Made by a program: the position numbers and the translations under genes. From Planctomycetota bacterium (lineage in GTDB: Bacteria > Planctomycetota > UBA1135), in the NCBI GenBank assembly GCA_024275135.1, contig JAJRZS010000065.1, positions 1 to 57,799 of the forward strand: 57,799 nucleotides of DNA. The letters run 5' to 3'. Shown here piece by piece: positions 53,009 through 57,799 of this stretch. Below the pieces are notes generated by a model. That model saw only the letters and a program-made list of their open reading frames with translations, was not told where the DNA came from and did not search any database. Each line of letters opens with the position of its first letter. Position 1 is the stretch's first letter.

Positions 53009-53017
53009 AACGCGCGC

Positions 53018-54631
53018 TTAGGCAATGGCACCTTCGATGGCGCCTTCCTTCTCGTCTTTGAGATCGGTAACCAAAGTGTTGGTGGTGAGCAACAAGCCAG
53101 CGATGGAGCCAGCATTTTGCAGCGCCACACGAACCACTTTCGCCGGATCGAGGATGCCGGATTTCCCAAGATCGACTTGTTCTCCAGCCAAAGCATCAAA
53201 GCCCTTCCAGCCTTTTTGCTCCAACACCTCTTCGACGATAACGGAGCCATCGTAGCCAGCGTTTTGGGCAATGGTGAAGGTGGGCTTGCGCAGGGCCTTG
53301 GCCACCAAATCCACACCCAGCTTTTCGTCGCCGCGGGCCTTGCTACGCATGTTTTCGACCGCATCGACGGCGCGTAGGAGAGCCGTACCGCCACCGGGCA
53401 CCACTCCCTCTTCTTTCGCGGCGCGGGTTGCAGCCAAGGCATCTTCCACCCGGTGCTTGCGCTCTTTCAAAACGGCCTCGGTGGAGCCGCCAACCTTAAT
53501 CACAGCAACTCCGCCGGAAAGTTTAGCCAGCCGTTCTTGCAGTTTTTCGGTGTCGTAGGAGGAGGTGGAACGCTCGATTTGCGCTTCGATTTGCGCCACA
53601 CGCTCTTTGATGGCAGTTTTGCTGCCGCCACCGCCGACCAACACCGTGCGCTCTTTTTCGACGGTGAGTTTCTTCACCGTGCCGAGGTCATCGAGAGTGA
53701 CGTCGCTCAGTTTGCGGCCGGTTTCCTCCATGATGGCGGTGCCGCCAGTGAGGACGGCAATGTCGCCGAGCATGGCCTTGCGGCGATCGCCAAAGCCAGG
53801 GGCCTTGATGGCCACCACATTCATGATGCCACGCAATTTATTTACCACCAAAGCGGCAAGCGCTTCACCCTCAACATCTTCGGCGATGACTAGCAAGGGT
53901 TTCCCGGTTTGCGCTACTTGCTCTAGCAGTGGCAAGAAATCCTGCAGGTTGGAAATCTTTTTCTCATAGACCAGGACCAGAGCGTTTTCAAACTCGGTGG
54001 TCATTTTCGCCAAGTCGGTGACGAAGTAGGGAGACAAAAAGCCCTTGTCGAGGCTCATGCCGTCGACATAATCCAAGGTCGTTTCGATGCCATCGCCTTC
54101 TTCAATGGTGATTACACCTTGCTTGCCAGATTTTTCTACGGCTTCGGCGAGGATGTCACCAATCTCCAAATCGTGGTTGGCGGAGATGCTAGCGACACGG
54201 GCAAAATCTTCCCGCGACTTGATTTTCTTCGACAGACCCTCAATGGATTCGACCGCGGCCTTGACCGCTTTATCGATGCCATTGCGTAGAGCCGTCGGGC
54301 TGGCCCCGGAGGCCATGTATCTGAGGCCTAGGCGCACAATTTCTGCTGCGAGCACGGTGGCCGTGGTGGTGCCATCGCCGGCTTCGTCGTTGGTTTTGGA
54401 AGCGACTTCGCGGACCAGTTTTACCCCTAGATTGGAGAACTGATCGTCGACTTCCACATCCTTGGCGACGGAAACACCGTCCTTGGTGACGACGGGGGCG
54501 CCAAAGGATTTTTCTAGGATGACGTTGCGCCCAGCAGGGCCGAGGGTGACCGAAACCGTGCGCGCCAAGGTTTCAATGCCGGCGTACAGCTTCTCGCGCG
54601 CTTTATCGTCGAACAGGATTTGTTTGGACAT
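53018..54631 (-). CDS. groEL1: 60-kDa chaperonin GroEL, copy 1
   Basis: The 537-aa GroEL has the ATP site TLGPAGRNVILEKSFGAPVVT, DGVSVAKDVEVDD and ASKTNDEAGDGTTTATVLA. Apical and hinge blocks KAPGFGDRRKAMLGDIA and VVPGGGTALLRAVDAVE follow. The C-terminus ends in GAIEGAIA and lacks the GGM-repeat tail of E. coli GroEL, so the cavity floor differs. It sits after groES (33-nt gap) and before dnaJ. Its sequence is only moderately similar to copy 2, so this is not a recent duplication. Confidence 0.95.
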   Translation of the reverse strand: MSKQILFDDKAREKLYAGIETLARTVSVTLGPAGRNVILEKSFGAPVVTKDGVSVAKDVEVDDQFSNLGVKLVREVASKTNDEAGDGTTTATVLAAEIVRLGLRYMASGASPTALRNGIDKAVKAAVESIEGLSKKIKSREDFARVASISANHDLEIGDILAEAVEKSGKQGVITIEEGDGIETTLDYVDGMSLDKGFLSPYFVTDLAKMTTEFENALVLVYEKKISNLQDFLPLLEQVAQTGKPLLVIAEDVEGEALAALVVNKLRGIMNVVAIKAPGFGDRRKAMLGDIAVLTGGTAIMEETGRKLSDVTLDDLGTVKKLTVEKERTVLVGGGGSKTAIKERVAQIEAQIERSTSSYDTEKLQERLAKLSGGVAVIKVGGSTEAVLKERKHRVEDALAATRAAKEEGVVPGGGTALLRAVDAVENMRSKARGDEKLGVDLVAKALRKPTFTIAQNAGYDGSVIVEEVLEQKGWKGFDALAGEQVDLGKSGILDPAKVVRVALQNAGSIAGLLLTTNTLVTDLKDEKEGAIEGAIA

Positions 54632-54664
54632 GGTTTGTTAGCTTTGTTGTTTGCGGAGAAGAGC

Positions 54665-54982
54665 TCAGTCTTGAATCTTGGCCAGGATTTCGTCGGCACG
54701 AAGAATCTTGTAGTCGTCGCCGTCGAATTCGATTTCGTTTCCGGAGTATTTTCCGTAAACCACTTGATCGCCGACGGCAACGGGCATTTCCATGCGCTCG
54801 CCGTCTTTGTTGAGGCGGCCCGGACCAACGGCGATTACTTCGCCGCGGAGGGGGGCTTCTTGTGCAGAATCTGGCAACACGATGCCACTGGCGCTAACGG
54901 TTTCTGCTTCTGCGGGGCGAACCAGGACGCGGTCTTCGATGGGAGTGAATGCGATTTTCATCTTCTTGGATTTGGTAGCCAT
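54665..54982 (-). CDS. groES: 10-kDa co-chaperonin GroES
   Basis: The 105-aa product from the ATG at 54982 is a normal GroES: FTPIEDRVLVRPAEAETVSASGIVLPDSAQE, then GEVIAVGPGRLNKDGERMEMPV and VVYGKYSGNEIEFDGDDYKIL. It has a short basic start (MATKSKKMK). It lies between two groEL genes, 10 nt after copy 2 and 33 nt before copy 1, so one GroES gene can serve both rings. Confidence 0.95.
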   Translation of the reverse strand: MATKSKKMKIAFTPIEDRVLVRPAEAETVSASGIVLPDSAQEAPLRGEVIAVGPGRLNKDGERMEMPVAVGDQVVYGKYSGNEIEFDGDDYKILRADEILAKIQD

Positions 54983-54992
54983 GATAGAAGGT

Positions 54993-56618
54993 TTAGTGAG
55001 CGTGGCCGCCCTCCATAGCGGCGTCTTCGGATTCATCTTTGGGTGCATCCACAATGAGACATTCGGTGGTCATCAAGGTGGAGGCAACAGAAACAGCGTT
55101 TTCAAGGGCAGTCAAGGTGACCTTGGCAGGATCGACAATGCCCATGTTGAAGAGCCCACCATATTCGTTGGTGAGGGCGTTGTAGCCGTAGCCGGCCTTG
55201 CTTTCCCGCAGCACATTGCGGGCAACCACCGCGCCGTCTTGTCCCGCGTTTTCTGCAATCACGCGCAGAGGTTGTTCGAGGGCGTTGGCGAGGATGTCGA
55301 GGCCAACTTGTTCGTCACCGTTGACGGCCAACTTTGCCTTGCGCAAAGCGTCGGCTGTGCGCAACAAAGCGACGCCACCACCGGCAAGAATGCCGGAGTC
55401 GATGGCAGCCATGGTGGCATGCTTGGCATCTTCGTAACGGTGCTTGCGCTCTTTAACCTCTGCTTCGGTGGCGCCGCCGACTTGGATTTGGGCAATGCCG
55501 CCGACCAATTTGGCCAAGCGCTCTTCCAGCTTCTCCCGGTCGTAATCGGAAGTGGTGGTTTCAATTTGCTGACGGATGAGGTTGGCGCGTGCCTCCACTT
55601 CGGCCTTTTTGCCAGCGCCTTTGACGATGGTGGTGTTGTTGGAATCGATACGGATGCTGGCAGCGGTGCCAAAGTCAATTAGGGCGATGGTGTCCAGTTC
55701 TTTGGGATCGTCCTTCATGATGGGGTTGGCGCCGGTGAGAACGGCAATGTCGCGCAGCATTTCTTTGCGACGGTCGCCGTAGCCTGGGGCTTTGACGGCG
55801 ACCACATCCAAAATGCCGCGCATTTTGTTGACCACCAAAGTGGCCAAGGCTTCACCCTCAATGTCTTCAGCAATGATGAACAATGGGCGGCCTGCATCTT
55901 TGGCTTTTTCCAGGGCTGGGAGCAGGCTTTGGATGGAAGAGATTTTCTCCTCGTGGATAAGGATGAGTGGTTTTTCGTAAACGCACTCCAAACTCTCCAT
56001 GTCGGTGGCAAAGTTAGGGGACAAGAAGCCGCGGTCGAATTGCATGCCGTTTACGACCTTGACTTCGGTCTCCAAACTCTTGCCTTCTTCGATGGTGATG
56101 ACACCATCATTGCCCACTTTCTTGAAGGCGTCGGCCAGAGTTTTGCCGATGACGGGATCGTTGTTGGAGGCAATGGTGGCCACATCGAGGATGGCGGCAT
56201 TGTCTTTCACCTGCTTGGCATTCTTCTGCAGCTGCTTTTTGACCTCAGCAGCACCCAGGCGCATGCCGCGGATAACGGCATTGGGGTCGACGCCAACCGC
56301 GAGGTGACGTAGACCTTCGCGATAGAGGCTCCACGCCAGCAGGGTTGCTGTGGTGGTGCCATCTCCAGCACGATCATTGGTTTTGGTGGCTGCTTGCTTG
56401 ACCAGCTGAGCACCGAGATTCTCGGCTTTGTCCACCAACTCAATGTCGCGGGCGACGGTGACCCCGTCTTTGGTAATGGTGGGACCGCCCCAAGATTTAT
56501 CGAGGACGGCACAACGGCCCTTGGGACCGAGAGTAGAGACGACGGCCTTGGCCAGTTTTTCAACGCCGTTGAGGATGGCTTCACGGGCCTCGCCGTGGAA
56601 AGTCAGTTGCTTCTGCAT
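54993..56618 (-). CDS. groEL2: 60-kDa chaperonin GroEL, copy 2 (first gene of the chaperone operon)
   Basis: The 541-aa GroEL has TLGPKGRCAVLDKSWGGPTIT, DGVTVARDIELVDK, ATKTNDRAGDGTTTATLLAW, KAPGYGDRRKEMLRDIA and ILAGGGVALLRTADAL. The C-terminus ends MEGGHAH, a His-bearing tail instead of GGM repeats. The ATG at 56618 is chosen because upstream in-frame sequence overlaps the sigma54 promoter. It is the promoter-proximal gene of groEL2-groES-groEL1-dnaJ-grpE. The sigma54 element is 60 nt before the ATG. Confidence 0.95.
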   Translation of the reverse strand: MQKQLTFHGEAREAILNGVEKLAKAVVSTLGPKGRCAVLDKSWGGPTITKDGVTVARDIELVDKAENLGAQLVKQAATKTNDRAGDGTTTATLLAWSLYREGLRHLAVGVDPNAVIRGMRLGAAEVKKQLQKNAKQVKDNAAILDVATIASNNDPVIGKTLADAFKKVGNDGVITIEEGKSLETEVKVVNGMQFDRGFLSPNFATDMESLECVYEKPLILIHEEKISSIQSLLPALEKAKDAGRPLFIIAEDIEGEALATLVVNKMRGILDVVAVKAPGYGDRRKEMLRDIAVLTGANPIMKDDPKELDTIALIDFGTAASIRIDSNNTTIVKGAGKKAEVEARANLIRQQIETTTSDYDREKLEERLAKLVGGIAQIQVGGATEAEVKERKHRYEDAKHATMAAIDSGILAGGGVALLRTADALRKAKLAVNGDEQVGLDILANALEQPLRVIAENAGQDGAVVARNVLRESKAGYGYNALTNEYGGLFNMGIVDPAKVTLTALENAVSVASTLMTTECLIVDAPKDESEDAAMEGGHAH

Positions 56619-56677
56619 GGTTTTCCCGTTGGAATTCGGGTTATGGAAAGGAGCCGCTTGACGCGGGGCCATACTCC

Positions 56678-56693
56678 AGCAACTCTAGTGCCA
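56678..56693 (-). promoter_or_regulatory. sigma54 (RpoN) -24/-12 promoter of the chaperone operon
   Basis: On the minus strand T-TGGCAC-TAGAG-TTGCT matches the sigma54 consensus YTGGCAC-N5-TTGCW at all eleven conserved bases. TGGCAC is at 56693-56688 and TTGCT at 56682-56678, with the invariant GG and GC 10 bp apart. Transcription would start near 56668, giving a ~50-nt leader to the groEL2 ATG. It lies in the only sizeable gap (127 nt) around the operon. A heat-shock sigma32 box or a good CIRCE element is not seen. Confidence 0.7.
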
Positions 56694-56745
56694 ACTTTGG
56701 AGCCCGACTCGGCCCCCCAAAGCACCCAAAAACTGCCGTTTTGGC

Positions 56746-57799
56746 ATGAACCTCTTCACCATCCTTCTTCTTTTTGGCTGTCAGACGCTGCCAAACTCGG
56801 CCAAGCCTCCCACTCCTGTGCAGGTGTGGTCTGCGGCTGGTCCTACCTCGGCAGTGTGGCAGGGTTGGGAGCGTGGCGCCCCGCGATTGGAATCTGGGCG
56901 GGTGGCCGAGTGGTGGGTGGTGGAATGGGAACATCCGGCGGTGGCGACGGAGGCATGGAAGCTGGCCTTGGGGGATGGTTCTTGGCTGCCTGGTCACCCG
57001 GTGGAGGGTGCTGAGGAGCCACTATGGCAATTGGCGGGCTTGGTGGAGGCCCCGGCGATGCCAATCGACCCCTTGTGGTTCTCTGCCTTGGGGCGAGAGC
57101 ATATGCCGACGATGGACGGGGAGCGCGACCAGTTGTGGGTGCGAACGTCGGCTGGCACTTTGGATCAATTGCAGGGCTATTGGCTTGATTGGGCGGGGGA
57201 TGGTTTGCGTTTTGAGACGGATGTCAAGGAGCGGTTGATCCCTTGGTCCCAGGTCGAGGCCTTGGCGGTTTTCCCCGAAAAATTGCCCAGGCAGAAGGAT
57301 GCCGTTTGGGTGCAGTTGGTGAATGGGGGTGTTTTTTCTGCGCAGATTGTGGACGCTGACGAAGAGAGCATGCAGTTTTTGTTGCCGTGGGGGAAAACTT
57401 GGAGTTTGCCGGTGGCTGATTTGTTGCGTTTGCGGCGTCGACAGGGAATGGAAGAATGGGGGACGCAATCTTGGCAGGTGGTGGAGGAGCCGGCTGCGGG
57501 TATTTTGGACTGGACTCCACAGCAGGGGCGTTCGGTGGAGGGGCGGCCGTTGCGGATGGGGAAGGGAGTTTGGGCCCAAGGAATCGGGGTGCATGTTCCG
57601 ACGGTGTTGCAGCGAGAAACTCCGAGCGCGGGAACGTTTTTGGTGACGGTTGGAGTGGATATGGAGGTGCGCCACTTTCGCAATCCTCAACCGGTGCGAT
57701 TTCAGGTTTTGTTTGATGGTAAAATTTTGGCGGACAGTGGGCCGATGGATTTTTCTTCTCCGCCTAAGAATTTGTTGGTTAGCGTTCCGGGTGCTGGCA
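56746..57799 (+). CDS. putative lipoprotein with NPCBM domain, cut by the right edge
   Basis: The frame is open from the ATG at 56746 to the end of the window (351 codons). The start MNLFTILLLFGCQTLP looks like a lipoprotein signal with Cys12. The middle has Trp-rich beta segments and repeated short units (GERDQLWVRTSAGTLDQLQGY, then KDAVWVQLVNGGVFSAQI). Residues from about 255 onward match an NPCBM carbohydrate-binding-like domain: DWTPQQGRSVEGRPLRMG, WAQGIGVHVPT, VTVGVDMEVRHF and VRFQVLFDGKILADSG. NPCBM domains are common on planctomycete exported proteins. It diverges from groEL2 and shares its 127-nt promoter region. Confidence 0.82.
   Translation, partial: MNLFTILLLFGCQTLPNSAKPPTPVQVWSAAGPTSAVWQGWERGAPRLESGRVAEWWVVEWEHPAVATEAWKLALGDGSWLPGHPVEGAEEPLWQLAGLVEAPAMPIDPLWFSALGREHMPTMDGERDQLWVRTSAGTLDQLQGYWLDWAGDGLRFETDVKERLIPWSQVEALAVFPEKLPRQKDAVWVQLVNGGVFSAQIVDADEESMQFLLPWGKTWSLPVADLLRLRRRQGMEEWGTQSWQVVEEPAAGILDWTPQQGRSVEGRPLRMGKGVWAQGIGVHVPTVLQRETPSAGTFLVTVGVDMEVRHFRNPQPVRFQVLFDGKILADSGPMDFSSPPKNLLVSVPGAG

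Noticed and set aside
56665..56700. Possible CIRCE/HrcA operator before groEL2
   Set aside because: TTGGCACTA-N9-GAGTATGGC matches the left CIRCE arm fairly well but the right arm poorly, and the two arms do not pair well. The same bases fit a sigma54 promoter far better.
1..57799. Mobile elements, prophage or CRISPR
   Set aside because: No transposase, integrase, phage structural gene, Cas gene or regularly spaced repeat was seen. The genes are housekeeping or lineage-typical with even codon use.

Overview
The window looks like a chromosomal segment of a Gram-negative member of the PVC group, most likely a planctomycete. The evidence is the LpxC-FabZ fusion in an lpxA/lpxB-bearing genome, an FHA-GAF sigma54 activator next to a membrane Ser/Thr kinase, DUF1570 and NPCBM-domain proteins, duplicated GroEL and a DUF4139 protein. 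This is inferred from gene content, not from a marker-gene tree. Genes are tightly packed, often with ATGA or 1-nt overlaps. Shine-Dalgarno sequences are scarce, and TAGAAT-like hexamers lie 10-35 nt before many start codons. No IS element, prophage, CRISPR array or integrase was seen.

Layout. 1-3.7 kb: a small membrane protein, a secreted thioredoxin-fold protein with an in-frame UGA at the first Cys of the WCGPC motif (probable selenoprotein), EttA and a YkgJ-type Cys-cluster protein. 3.7-8.2 kb: sigma54 activator and Ser/Thr kinase. 8.1-10.8 kb: phospholipid cluster (psd, CMD-like, LplT-like transporter). 10.9-24 kb: one long + strand run, glmU-prs-rplY-pth-rpsF-rpsR-rplI-dnaB-bamA-skp-lpxC/fabZ-lpxA-Gfo/Idh-trmB, joining translation, replication, outer-membrane assembly and lipid A synthesis. 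24-33 kb: a secreted protein, an AlkC-like DNA glycosylase, an aminotransferase and a giant triple amidohydrolase. 33-40 kb: trmFO, P5C dehydrogenase, a membrane methyltransferase-like gene and glycolate oxidase glcD-glcE-glcF. 40-45 kb: DUF4139, gltX, tRNA(CAU), GYF-RDD, queF and a structured intergenic region. 45-49.6 kb: FAH-fold hydrolase, prenyltransferase/squalene-cyclase-repeat protein, lpxB and a divergent LPS-kinase-like gene. 49.5-57.8 kb: DUF1570 metalloprotease-like protein and a chaperone operon groEL2-groES-groEL1-dnaJ-grpE, then a divergent NPCBM lipoprotein cut by the window edge.

The strongest unusual signals are: (1) the probable selenoprotein with a candidate SECIS hairpin; (2) a consensus-like sigma54 promoter (TGGCAC-N5-TTGCT) in front of the chaperone operon, in a window that also encodes an FHA-type sigma54 activator and its probable kinase; (3) grpE, whose natural ATG is one base out of frame across a run of seven A; (4) a 1414-residue three-module amidohydrolase in which only the middle module keeps the HxH metal site; (5) a recurring GCTAGAATGT element at gene starts.
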